From: Clostridia bacterium
GTDB taxonomy: Bacteria; Bacillota; Clostridia; Oscillospirales; CAG-272
Length of the DNA: 15,989 nucleotides
Direction: 5' to 3'
Assembly: GCA_900753285.1 (NCBI GenBank)
Contig: CAADYN010000092.1
Coordinates: 1 to 15,989 of the forward strand
Part shown: one piece after another, positions 6,608-13,766 of the stretch
Position numbering within the stretch: position 1 is the stretch's first letter
Layout: each line of letters begins with the position of its first letter
Notes under the pieces: model-generated
Told to the model about the DNA's origin: nothing
Databases searched by the model: none
The model's input: only the letters and a program-made list of their open reading frames with translations
Made by a program: the position numbers and the translations under genes

Positions 6608-7393
6608 TCAAAGCCAGCCGAGATAGCCGAGCCAGTTTTTCATGAGTCCTGCCCATTGACCGACGTGCGGCGCTTTTTTGGCAAATCCCATACCGTGAGG
6701 TCCGTCGGGGAACACATGAAGCTCGTGGTGGATTCCGTGACGGCGGAGCGCACTTGCATAAAGGTAGCTGTTAATTACGTTAACGCAATCATCTTCCGAT
6801 GTGTGCCAAATGAAAGCCGTAGGAGTTTTGTCGTTTACGAGAAGGTCGGGCGAATACTTTGCGTAGTCTTTATCATCGCCGCAAAGGTTTTCGTAACTTC
6901 CGACGTGCGCAACATTTGTCTCATCCGGCATATGGATAACAGGATAGCACAGTATTGTAGCGTTCGGCACAGGCGAAATCTTATCGATATCGTCTTCCCC
7001 CTCGAAATCTATCGCGTCGGTGTAGGTTGAGGTAAGAGCCGCAAGATGTCCGCCGGCGGATGAACCCATTATCGCAACCTTGTCAGGGTCTATACCGAAC
7101 TTTTCCGCGTTTGATCTGACATAGCGCACTGCTCTTCTCGCGTCAAGGAGAGGAAGCGGAAAATGATGGTGCGGCGCAACACGGTATTCGCAGACAAAGG
7201 CGTCCATTCCAAGGTAATTGAAATATTCTGCAAACGCATTTCCCTCGTGTCCCGACGCTCTGAAACAATATCCGCCGCCCGGGAGAATCACTACAGTGGA
7301 TTTAGTAGTTTTTTCCGCTGCCGGGAAATACTTCAGCACGGGTTCATCATTGCACGTTCCGGGAGTTTTATCCCACATTTTTAATACTTCCAT
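6608..7393 (-). CDS. Alpha/beta-hydrolase, acetylesterase-like (BD-FAE/Abhydrolase_3 type)
   Basis: A 261-residue cytoplasmic hydrolase without a signal peptide. The oxyanion-hole motif LPGGGY is at residues 38-42, the nucleophile elbow GSSAGG gives Ser112, the acid is probably Asp201 (HTSEDDCV) and the base His233 (DGPHGMG). The core EYRVAPHHHFPLPLLDARRA is typical of the small acetylxylan-esterase-like group of Clostridia and Bacteroides that removes acetyl groups from sugars or oligosaccharides. It is the last gene of the minus-strand group, 25 bases after aspS, with an AAGGAG site ahead of the ATG, and it ends at a terminator. No link with tRNA charging is evident; it may simply be carried in the operon. 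The fold and triad are firm, the substrate is not. Confidence 0.85.
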   Translation of the reverse strand: MEVLKMWDKTPGTCNDEPVLKYFPAAEKTTKSTVVILPGGGYCFRASGHEGNAFAEYFNYLGMDAFVCEYRVAPHHHFPLPLLDARRAVRYVRSNAEKFGIDPDKVAIMGSSAGGHLAALTSTYTDAIDFEGEDDIDKISPVPNATILCYPVIHMPDETNVAHVGSYENLCGDDKDYAKYSPDLLVNDKTPTAFIWHTSEDDCVNVINSYLYASALRRHGIHHELHVFPDGPHGMGFAKKAPHVGQWAGLMKNWLGYLGWL

Positions 7394-7418
7394 GATGTCG
7401 CTCCTTATTTATATAAAA

Positions 7419-9212
7419 TTACTCTTCTTCGTCTGATGTAACAACTGTGATGCCGAGCTCTTCAAGCGCCTTCGGGTCAGCCGGTGCGGGGCATTTTGAG
7501 AGAAGCTCGGACGCGTTCTGTACCTTCGGGAATGCAACAACGTCTCTGAGGTTATCGCTGCCCGTCATGAGCATTGCAAGTCTGTCCAGACCGAGGGCGG
7601 CGCCTCCATGCGGCGGAGCTCCGTACTTATACGCGTCAACAAGGAAGCCGAACTTTCTGTCGATTTCTTCCTCTGTAAGTCCGAGACGGCGGAACATATG
7701 CTGCTGAAGCTCGGGGTCGGTGATTCTAATTGAGCCGGAGGAAATTTCGATACCGTTCAGAACGAGGTCGTAGCACTTTGCTCTTACCTTTCCGGGGTCG
7801 CTGTCTATATATTCAAGGCATTCGTCGAGCGGCATCGTGAAGGGATGGTGCATAGCGAGCCATGTTCCGCTCTCTTCGTCCCACTCGAAGAACGGGAATT
7901 CCGTAATCCAGAGGAAGTTGTACTGGTCGGGGATAATGCCGAGCTGCTTTGCCATAATCTGTCTGAGCGCGCCGAGAGTGGGAAGAGTTACGCTGTCCTT
8001 GTCCGCAACGATAAGAGCAACGTCTCCCTTTACACAGCCGATTTTTGCCATGATAGCTTCAAGCTCTCCCTCAGCCATGAACTTGGAGAATGAGCAGTTC
8101 GGTACGTCTTCAACATATCTGATGTAAGCAAGACCCTTTGCGCCGATTCCCTTTGCGTGAGCCGTGAGCTTATCTATCTCCTTACGGGTGTAAACATGAG
8201 CCGCGTTCTTTGCAACTATCGCTCTGACACTGCCGCCTGATTGAACCGCGCCGGAGAATACGGAGAATCCGCTGTCCTTAACGAGGTCGGATATATCCTG
8301 AATCTCCATGCCGTATCTTGTGTCGGGCTTGTCGGAGCCGTAGCGTTCCATAGCTTCCTTGTATGTGAGTCTCGGAAGCGGGAGCGGGATATCAACATTA
8401 AGAATTTCTTTGAACAGGCGTGCAACGTAACCCTCGTTCATGGACATGATATCCTCTTCGTCGACGAACGACATTTCGAGGTCTATCTGGGTGAATTCGG
8501 GCTGACGGTCTGCTCTGAGGTCCTCGTCGCGGAAGCATCTTGCAAGCTGGATATATCTGTCAAATCCGGATAGCATGAGAAGCTGCTTGTAAATCTGGGG
8601 AGACTGCGGGAGAGCGTAGAAGCTGCCCTTGTGGATTCTCGACGGAACGAGGTAGTCTCTCGCGCCTTCGGGAGTGGGCTTTATCATCATAGGAGTTTCT
8701 ATCTCGATGAAGCCGTTTTCATAGTAATACTCACGCGTTACACGGGCAATTTCATGACGCATGAGGATATTTCTCTGGAGGGACGGACGGCGGAGGTCAA
8801 GGTATCTGTACTTGAGAGAAATCTCGTCGCGGACATTGTTGTCGTCCTTTATCTCAAAGGGAGGGGTCTGCGCGGCGGAGAGTATCTTCATGCTTTCAAC
8901 ATAAACTTCAATCTCGCCTGTGGGAATATTCTTGTTTATCGCACCCTCTCCTCTTGAGCGGACAACGCCCTGAGCCGTGAGTACATATTCTGCTCTGACG
9001 CCGAAAGCCTTGTCGAATACTTCACGGTCGGTCTTGTCGTCGAACGCGAGCTGAACAATGCCGGTTCTGTCTCTGAGGTCGATAAAGATAAGGCTGCCGA
9101 GGTCGCGTGTTCTCTGAGCCCATCCTGCGACGGATACTCTCTTGCCGATATCAGCCGAGGTGAGAGTTCCGCAGTAGCAGGTGCGCTTGTCCTGTTTTGT
9201 GAATGTTTCCAT
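7419..9212 (-). CDS. aspS: Aspartyl-tRNA synthetase
   Basis: Charges tRNA-Asp with aspartate in the cytoplasm. At 597 residues it has normal bacterial length and the full domain order: an anticodon-binding OB fold (residues 1-110, GWAQRTRDLGSLIFIDLRD), the class II catalytic core starting about 135 (KYRYLDLRRP), motif 2 (FRDEDLRADRQPEFTQID, 228-244), the bacterial GAD insertion domain (about 300-410), and motif 3 (GLDRLAMLM, about 541-549). Residue 38 is Leu in RDLGS, where the non-discriminating enzymes I recall carry His, so it probably charges only tRNA-Asp. That inference rests on one position. The start has an AAAGGA site; the gene follows the MazG/HAD gene by 17 bases and is probably co-transcribed with it. 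The tail is acidic (SDEEE), an unimportant variation. Confidence 0.96.
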   Translation of the reverse strand: METFTKQDKRTCYCGTLTSADIGKRVSVAGWAQRTRDLGSLIFIDLRDRTGIVQLAFDDKTDREVFDKAFGVRAEYVLTAQGVVRSRGEGAINKNIPTGEIEVYVESMKILSAAQTPPFEIKDDNNVRDEISLKYRYLDLRRPSLQRNILMRHEIARVTREYYYENGFIEIETPMMIKPTPEGARDYLVPSRIHKGSFYALPQSPQIYKQLLMLSGFDRYIQLARCFRDEDLRADRQPEFTQIDLEMSFVDEEDIMSMNEGYVARLFKEILNVDIPLPLPRLTYKEAMERYGSDKPDTRYGMEIQDISDLVKDSGFSVFSGAVQSGGSVRAIVAKNAAHVYTRKEIDKLTAHAKGIGAKGLAYIRYVEDVPNCSFSKFMAEGELEAIMAKIGCVKGDVALIVADKDSVTLPTLGALRQIMAKQLGIIPDQYNFLWITEFPFFEWDEESGTWLAMHHPFTMPLDECLEYIDSDPGKVRAKCYDLVLNGIEISSGSIRITDPELQQHMFRRLGLTEEEIDRKFGFLVDAYKYGAPPHGGAALGLDRLAMLMTGSDNLRDVVAFPKVQNASELLSKCPAPADPKALEELGITVVTSDEEE

Positions 9213-9229
9213 GTTATCTGTCCTTTATT

Positions 9230-10003
9230 TTATAATACTTTTTCTATTTCGATTACGTCTTCAAGTATGTGCTTTGCTCCGGCTTTTTCGTACATTGCGT
9301 GGCTGAAACGTCCTTTGATGGCACAAGGTATCATGCCGAGCCGCTGTGCTATTTTGAGTGCGACATTGGAACCGGTGCAGACTATCGACTCATCCGGCTT
9401 AGCTCCGAAATCCGCCATAGCCTTTTCAAAAGCCTCTCCGTAGTGCTGAGACTTGATTATCGAGTGGAACACACCCGCGTCAAGTCCGTTGTCCGTGAGA
9501 ATCTTTTTAACCTTGTCCGGCTCAAAATCGGAGATGAGCACAAGGTTAATTCCGGTTCTTGAAAGGGTCTCGAGAAGTCTCTCAGCCGACTTTACCGCCG
9601 TGCTTTCGTGAACTATAGTCCCCTCCATGTCGAATATGATAAGTTTGATTTTGCTGTCTTCGTACATAATCTTATTTTCACTCCATTGCCTGCCCATGTT
9701 TTTCTCAAATTTTTTTACAAAGGCATCGGAAAACTCCTCCGCGCTTATTTCATAGGCATTCATCATGTCGAACAGGTACATAAACGTGTCCGCTACCTCC
9801 TCAATAAAATGAGCGCGAACCGTTTCGTTTTCCATTATTCCGTCTGCGCCCTTTTTCTTAATTATAGCGATAGCTTCACCAAGCTCGTCTATGCTCCAAA
9901 GGATGGAAAACGGCGCTTTCTCCGGCGTTCTGTCGTCTATCCAGCCTTTTTCGACTGCGAGGTCGTACTGCATTTTTAAGAGCTCCGATATTTTCGCGTC
10001 CAC
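9230..10003 (-). CDS. Two-domain protein: MazG-like NTP pyrophosphohydrolase plus HAD-like phosphatase
   Basis: 257 residues. Residues 1-112 are an all-alpha MazG-like domain with the metal-binding pattern ExxE (E40, E43) and EExxD (E68, E69, D72) on successive helices, as in enzymes that break down non-canonical or surplus nucleoside triphosphates to monophosphates. Residues 118-257 are a HAD-like domain: motif I FDMEGT (D125 with Glu127 in place of the usual Asp, as in enolase-phosphatases), motif II Ser158 (LVLISDF) and motif III Lys184. The acidic motif IV expected after the last strand is replaced by CTGSNVALK, so the HAD half may be weakened or use another metal ligand. It would remove phosphate from the monophosphate made by the first half, an inference. 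Start is GTG at 10003, nine bases from AGGGGG. It is the first gene of the aspS group. Confidence 0.8.
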   Translation of the reverse strand: MDAKISELLKMQYDLAVEKGWIDDRTPEKAPFSILWSIDELGEAIAIIKKKGADGIMENETVRAHFIEEVADTFMYLFDMMNAYEISAEEFSDAFVKKFEKNMGRQWSENKIMYEDSKIKLIIFDMEGTIVHESTAVKSAERLLETLSRTGINLVLISDFEPDKVKKILTDNGLDAGVFHSIIKSQHYGEAFEKAMADFGAKPDESIVCTGSNVALKIAQRLGMIPCAIKGRFSHAMYEKAGAKHILEDVIEIEKVL

Positions 10004-10036
10004 AGCGTCTTTCCCCCTACTTGCACATGATACTTA

Positions 10037-10065
10037 AGTATAGCAAATTCCGCGTGAATTATCAA
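10037..10065 (-). promoter_or_regulatory. Promoter of the MazG/HAD-aspS-esterase operon
   Basis: On the minus strand TTGATA (10065-10060), a 17-base spacer and TATACT (10042-10037). Transcription would begin near 10030, about 27 bases ahead of the GTG start. The 188-base region 10004-10191 holds this and the divergent promoter and no further gene; I see no palindromic operator in it. Confidence 0.75.
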
Positions 10066-10118
10066 GAGCTGCGCGACATATTTTCAAAAACTTTTCCTTT
10101 TTCTTCTCATTATTGCTA

Positions 10119-10147
10119 TTGTATTTTCGCTTTTCATATGGTAAAAT
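10119..10147 (+). promoter_or_regulatory. Promoter of the aminotransferase-ppa-obgE operon
   Basis: TTGTAT (10119-10124), a 17-base spacer and TAAAAT (10142-10147) with an extended -10 TG one base before it. Transcription would begin near 10154, some 40 bases before the preferred start codon. It lies back to back with the minus-strand promoter, with about 54 bases between the two -35 boxes. Confidence 0.7.
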
Positions 10148-10191
10148 ATCTTATTAAAGAATAAAGCATTATGAGGAGTATATTAAAACAT

Positions 10192-11385
10192 ATGGAATAT
10201 AAAATTTCAAATAAACTTGCCGCGCTCAAGCCATCCGCTATCCGTGAGATTTTCAAGTCTCTCTCCGACCCGACTATAATCAGCTTTGCCGCCGGAAATC
10301 CCTCCCCACTGTCCTTCCCTGCCGACGACCTTGCTGCTCTTACCGCTGACATATACAAAAACAACGCCACCGCCGCTCTCCAGTACAGCATTACCGAGGG
10401 ATATCCTCCGCTGCGAAAAGCCGTAGCCGAGAGAATAAAGAATAAATTCGGTATCGGCGGCGAGCATGACGAAACCATTATCACCTCCGGCGGTCAGCAA
10501 GGCATTGAGCTTCTCTGCAAGGCTCTCTGCAACGAAGGAGACGTCGTAGTGTGCGAAAATCCCTCGTTCATCGGCGCACTCAACGCATTCCGCTCAAACG
10601 GCGCAAAAACTGTTGGCGTTCCGCTGAGAGACGACGGAATTGACGTAGACGAGCTTGAAAAGGTGCTCGCGACGACAGACAACGTAAAGCTGCTCTACCT
10701 CATCCCCACCTTCCAGAATCCCGCCGGAATCACTTCAACTCTCGAAAACCGCAAAAAGGTATACGAGCTTGCGAAAAAGTACAGCGTCGTAATCCTTGAA
10801 GACAACCCCTACGGCGAGCTTCGTTTCGCGGGAGAGGACGTTCCGACTTACAAATCCTTTGACACGGAAGAGCTTGTCGTTTACTGCTCGTCATTCTCGA
10901 AAATACTCTCCGCCGGCATGAGAATCGGCTTCATCTGCGGTCCCGAGAAAATCGTCACAAAGATGGTTGTCGCAAAGCAGGTCGAGGATGTACACACGAA
11001 CATTATGTTCCAGATGCTCTGCTACAGATACATGACCGAGCGCGACATGGACGGACACATTGCCGACATCAACAAGCTATACCGTGCAAAATGCGGACTT
11101 ATGCTCTCCGAGCTTGACAAGAATATGCCGAAATGCGTGAAATACACTCGTCCCGAAGGCGGTCTCTTCATCTGGTGTACTCTTCCAAACGGTGCGGATT
11201 CATCTGAATTTGTAAAGAAAGCGCTTGAGAGAAAGGTAGCCGTAGTTCCAGGAACCGCGTTCAACTGCGATACGGAAGCTCCGTCCGACTCATTCAGACT
11301 AAACTACTCCACACCGTCGGATGATGATATCGTGCGCGGCACAAAAATACTCGGCGACCTCGCAAAAGAAATGTTCGGTGAATAA
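10192..11385 (+). CDS. PLP-dependent aminotransferase, class I/II (2-aminoadipate/aromatic type)
   Basis: A fold-type I aminotransferase of 397 residues, the usual length, acting in the cytoplasm. Landmarks: the N-terminal block SAIREIFK followed by SFAAGNPSP, the cofactor-binding GGQQGIEL, FQNPAGIT near the active site, EDNPYGELR with the Asp that holds the pyridine nitrogen, the Schiff-base lysine K237 in SSFSKILSAGMRIG, and the carboxylate-binding Arg in SFRLNYS. The subgroup is that of LysN/ARO8-like enzymes and the aminotransferase domain of MocR regulators, here without a helix-turn-helix. The amino acid it uses cannot be told. I prefer ATG 10192 to 10171 because family members begin just ahead of SAIREIFK and because GAGGAG (10173-10178) would serve the later start, though 13 bases away is long. 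ppa follows after 33 bases. Confidence 0.87.
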   Translation: MEYKISNKLAALKPSAIREIFKSLSDPTIISFAAGNPSPLSFPADDLAALTADIYKNNATAALQYSITEGYPPLRKAVAERIKNKFGIGGEHDETIITSGGQQGIELLCKALCNEGDVVVCENPSFIGALNAFRSNGAKTVGVPLRDDGIDVDELEKVLATTDNVKLLYLIPTFQNPAGITSTLENRKKVYELAKKYSVVILEDNPYGELRFAGEDVPTYKSFDTEELVVYCSSFSKILSAGMRIGFICGPEKIVTKMVVAKQVEDVHTNIMFQMLCYRYMTERDMDGHIADINKLYRAKCGLMLSELDKNMPKCVKYTRPEGGLFIWCTLPNGADSSEFVKKALERKVAVVPGTAFNCDTEAPSDSFRLNYSTPSDDDIVRGTKILGDLAKEMFGE

Positions 11386-11418
11386 AAGCGAATAAATTTA
11401 TATATACGGAGGAATATT

Positions 11419-11961
11419 ATGAACATATGGCACGACATGGCTCCCGAAAAGGTTACTCCCGATGCTTTTCCCGCTGTAATCGAGATAACTAAGGGAAGCA
11501 AAAACAAGTATGAGCTTGACAAAAGCACGGGTCTTTTACGGCTTGACAGAATTTTGTACACCTCGACGCACTATCCTGCCAACTATGGCTTTATCCCTCT
11601 CACCTATGCCGATGACGACGACCCGCTTGACGTTTTGGTGCTCTGCTCCGAAGAAATCATTCCCATGACAATTGTCGACTCTTATCCCATTGGAGTAATC
11701 AAAATGATAGACAACGGCAAGCCGGACGAAAAAATCATCGCAATATGCAAGACTGACCCGTATTACAACTGCTACGACTCGATTTACGAGCTGCCGTCGC
11801 ACATTTTTGACGAAATGAAGCACTTCTTCAGCGTGTACAAGGCGCTCGAGAACAAAACGACTGCGGTTGACGAGCTTGGCGGCAAGGAAGAAGCTAAGAG
11901 AATCATCGAAAAATCACTGAAAAACTACAAAGAAAAAAGACAGGAACTTTTGAATATCTGA
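11419..11961 (+). CDS. ppa: Inorganic pyrophosphatase, family I
   Basis: Hydrolyses pyrophosphate from biosynthetic reactions to two phosphates, in the cytoplasm with magnesium. 180 residues is the usual length. Active-site elements are in order: EITKGSKNKYELD (22-34), the Arg of LLRLDRILY, HYPANYGFIPLT (51-62), the Asp-rich signature DDDDPLD (65-71), and later Asp and Lys residues in KTDPYYN. This is the plant/animal-like sequence type found in some Clostridia, with a lysine-rich C-terminal helix (KSLKNYKEKRQE). A strong GGAGG lies ahead of the ATG. obgE begins two bases after the stop, so the two are translationally coupled. Confidence 0.95.
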   Translation: MNIWHDMAPEKVTPDAFPAVIEITKGSKNKYELDKSTGLLRLDRILYTSTHYPANYGFIPLTYADDDDPLDVLVLCSEEIIPMTIVDSYPIGVIKMIDNGKPDEKIIAICKTDPYYNCYDSIYELPSHIFDEMKHFFSVYKALENKTTAVDELGGKEEAKRIIEKSLKNYKEKRQELLNI

Positions 11962-11963
11962 TT

Positions 11964-13277
11964 ATGTTTATAGATAAAATTAAAATTTACACAAAAGCAG
12001 GAAACGGCGGAAACGGAGTCGTATCGTTCAGGCGTGAAAAATACGTCGCAAAGGGCGGTCCTGACGGTGGAGACGGCGGAAACGGGGGAAACATAATCTT
12101 CCGTATCGACGAAGGCTCAAACACACTCCTTGCGTTCCGTTACAAGAGAAAATTCGTTGCACAGAACGGAGGAGACGGCGGAGGCGCGAAATTCCACGGT
12201 GCGAACGGTGAGGATACTATTATACTTGTACCTCGCGGAACTCTTATCAAGGACGCGGAAAGCGAAAAGATAATCCACGATATGTCCGGCGACGAGGATT
12301 TTGTTCTTTGTCACGGAGGTCGCGGAGGCTGGGGAAACCGTCATTTCGCTACCCCTACAAGACAGATACCCCGTTTCGCCAAAGCCGGACTTCCGGGAGA
12401 GGAAAAAGAAGTCATACTGGAGCTGAAAATGATAGCCGACGTAGGTCTTGCAGGGCTTCCTTCTGCGGGCAAGTCTTCTCTTCTCGCAGCTCTGTCGTCT
12501 GCACGTCCGAAAATCGCGGATTACCACTTCACAACGCTTGAGCCGAACCTCGGAGTTGTTTCAACCGGCGGCGAATCGGGCTTTGTCATGGCGGATATTC
12601 CCGGACTTATCGAAGGAGCATCGGAGGGCGCGGGTCTCGGTCACAACTTCCTCAGGCACATCGAACGCTGCCGCATGCTCATTCAGGTGGTGGACGTATC
12701 GGGCCAGGAAGGCAGAACTCCGCTTGAAGACTTTGAAACGATATCCGCAGAGCTTGAAAAGTTCTCGCACGACCTTGCCGGACGACCGAGAATAATCGCG
12801 GCGAACAAGGCGGATCTGCTCGTAAACGGCGAGGACGAATTTTCGATGATACCGGAAGTCAGCGAAGAGTGCGCAGAGCTTGAAAAACGCTGTCACGAGC
12901 TTGGCTACGAAGTCGTGTATATCTCGGCTTACCTTAAGGAAGGACTGAAAAAGCTCGTCGACAAGGTTGCGGCAATGCTGAGCGAGCTCCCTCCGGTTAA
13001 GGTATACGAGGACGAGATAGTACCCGAAGAAGAAAAAATCGACACTGACGGCGTAGAAAACGTAAGAATATTCCGCACGGACGACGCTTTCTTCAATCTC
13101 GAAGGGCGCTGGGTAGAGGCGCTCGTCGACAGAGTAAACTTCATGGACCGCGAATCTATGATGTACTTTGAGCGCTCCCTCTCAAAATCCGGTCTTATCG
13201 ACAGACTCAGAGAAGCGGGATGCACAGACGGCGACATGGTAAGAATCGGTGACATCGAGTTTGAATTTGTCAACTGA
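11964..13277 (+). CDS. obgE: GTPase Obg (CgtA), 50S ribosome assembly factor
   Basis: Binds the 50S subunit during late assembly and links growth, stringent response and, in Bacillus, sporulation onset. 437 residues in the full three-domain form of Gram-positives. Residues 1-157 are the glycine-rich Obg fold (GGPDGGDGGNGGNI, FVAQNGGDGGGAKFHG). Residues 158-330 are the G domain with P-loop GLPSAGKS (164-171), switch II DIPGLIEGAS, specificity motif NKADL, and ISA. The C-terminal OCT domain (about 360-430) is present. There is no Shine-Dalgarno site directly before the ATG; it starts two bases after the ppa stop, so reinitiation is likely. The end overlaps the following frame by up to 29 bases, depending on the start of that gene. 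Confidence 0.96.
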   Translation: MFIDKIKIYTKAGNGGNGVVSFRREKYVAKGGPDGGDGGNGGNIIFRIDEGSNTLLAFRYKRKFVAQNGGDGGGAKFHGANGEDTIILVPRGTLIKDAESEKIIHDMSGDEDFVLCHGGRGGWGNRHFATPTRQIPRFAKAGLPGEEKEVILELKMIADVGLAGLPSAGKSSLLAALSSARPKIADYHFTTLEPNLGVVSTGGESGFVMADIPGLIEGASEGAGLGHNFLRHIERCRMLIQVVDVSGQEGRTPLEDFETISAELEKFSHDLAGRPRIIAANKADLLVNGEDEFSMIPEVSEECAELEKRCHELGYEVVYISAYLKEGLKKLVDKVAAMLSELPPVKVYEDEIVPEEEKIDTDGVENVRIFRTDDAFFNLEGRWVEALVDRVNFMDRESMMYFERSLSKSGLIDRLREAGCTDGDMVRIGDIEFEFVN

Positions 13278-13719
13278 TTTACGCGCCGCCTGCGAATATC
13301 TCGAGGACATGGGTGTGTGCCTGAGTGAGGATTTCCGCGCCGCGGCTGTGTCTGACGGAATAGCTATCGTAAAGCCGATTGGAAAAAGCTTAGGCGAAGC
13401 GGCATTCTGCGAGGATATGAGCTTACTTGAGCCTGAGGAAAAGCGGCTTCTCTCGGTGGGAAACGGAGCGGTTATTTCGTCCGATATTCCGGATTTGTGT
13501 GCAGACAGCGCAAAGACAACGCAAGCCATCGCACTTTTCACGGGACTGGACAAAAGCGTGTTTTCTCTGAGTGACAGCAGACTGTATGTATGCGCCGGTT
13601 CACTCACGAAAGCCGCGGAAGTTTTCTCCCGTGTAATGAGCAAGCTCGACAAAGTACGGCGTTATGTGGCACTGTCGAGAAAAAGCGCCGATATCCTCTC
13701 GTCATTCTTTCAGAGATAA
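13249..13719 (+). CDS. Unrecognised protein downstream of obgE
   Basis: A frame of up to 156 residues. It overlaps the last 29 bases of obgE if it starts at GTG 13249; TTG codons at 13261 and 13267 would give slightly shorter products and no start has a convincing ribosome binding site, so coupling to obgE is likely. I do not recognise the family. The sequence is alpha/beta and soluble: a helical N-terminus (LRAACEYLEDMGVCLSEDF), a strand with IAIVKPIGKS, an acidic middle (LEPEEKRLLSVGNG), ALFTGLDKSVFSLSDSRLYVCAG, and a basic C-terminal helix (LDKVRRYVALSRKSA). A terminator follows 3 bases after the stop. Codon use and the clean fit between obgE and the terminator argue for a real gene. Its place suggests, but does not show, a role in ribosome assembly or nucleotide handling. 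Confidence 0.7.
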   Translation: MTSSLNLSTDLRAACEYLEDMGVCLSEDFRAAAVSDGIAIVKPIGKSLGEAAFCEDMSLLEPEEKRLLSVGNGAVISSDIPDLCADSAKTTQAIALFTGLDKSVFSLSDSRLYVCAGSLTKAAEVFSRVMSKLDKVRRYVALSRKSADILSSFFQR

Positions 13720-13721
13720 CA

Positions 13722-13760
13722 AAAATGCGTATTCCGATGATATTTCGGTTTACGCATTTT
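13722..13760. terminator. Bidirectional terminator between the obgE operon and the GH36 gene
   Basis: AAAATGCGTA (13722-13731) pairs with TACGCATTTT (13751-13760), and CCGA (13734-13737) with TCGG (13745-13748), separated by a TT/TT mismatch. The stem is A-rich on the left and T-rich on the right, so both convergent transcripts can use it. The GH36 gene stops at 13767, seven bases away. Confidence 0.85.
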
Positions 13761-13766
13761 CTTTAT

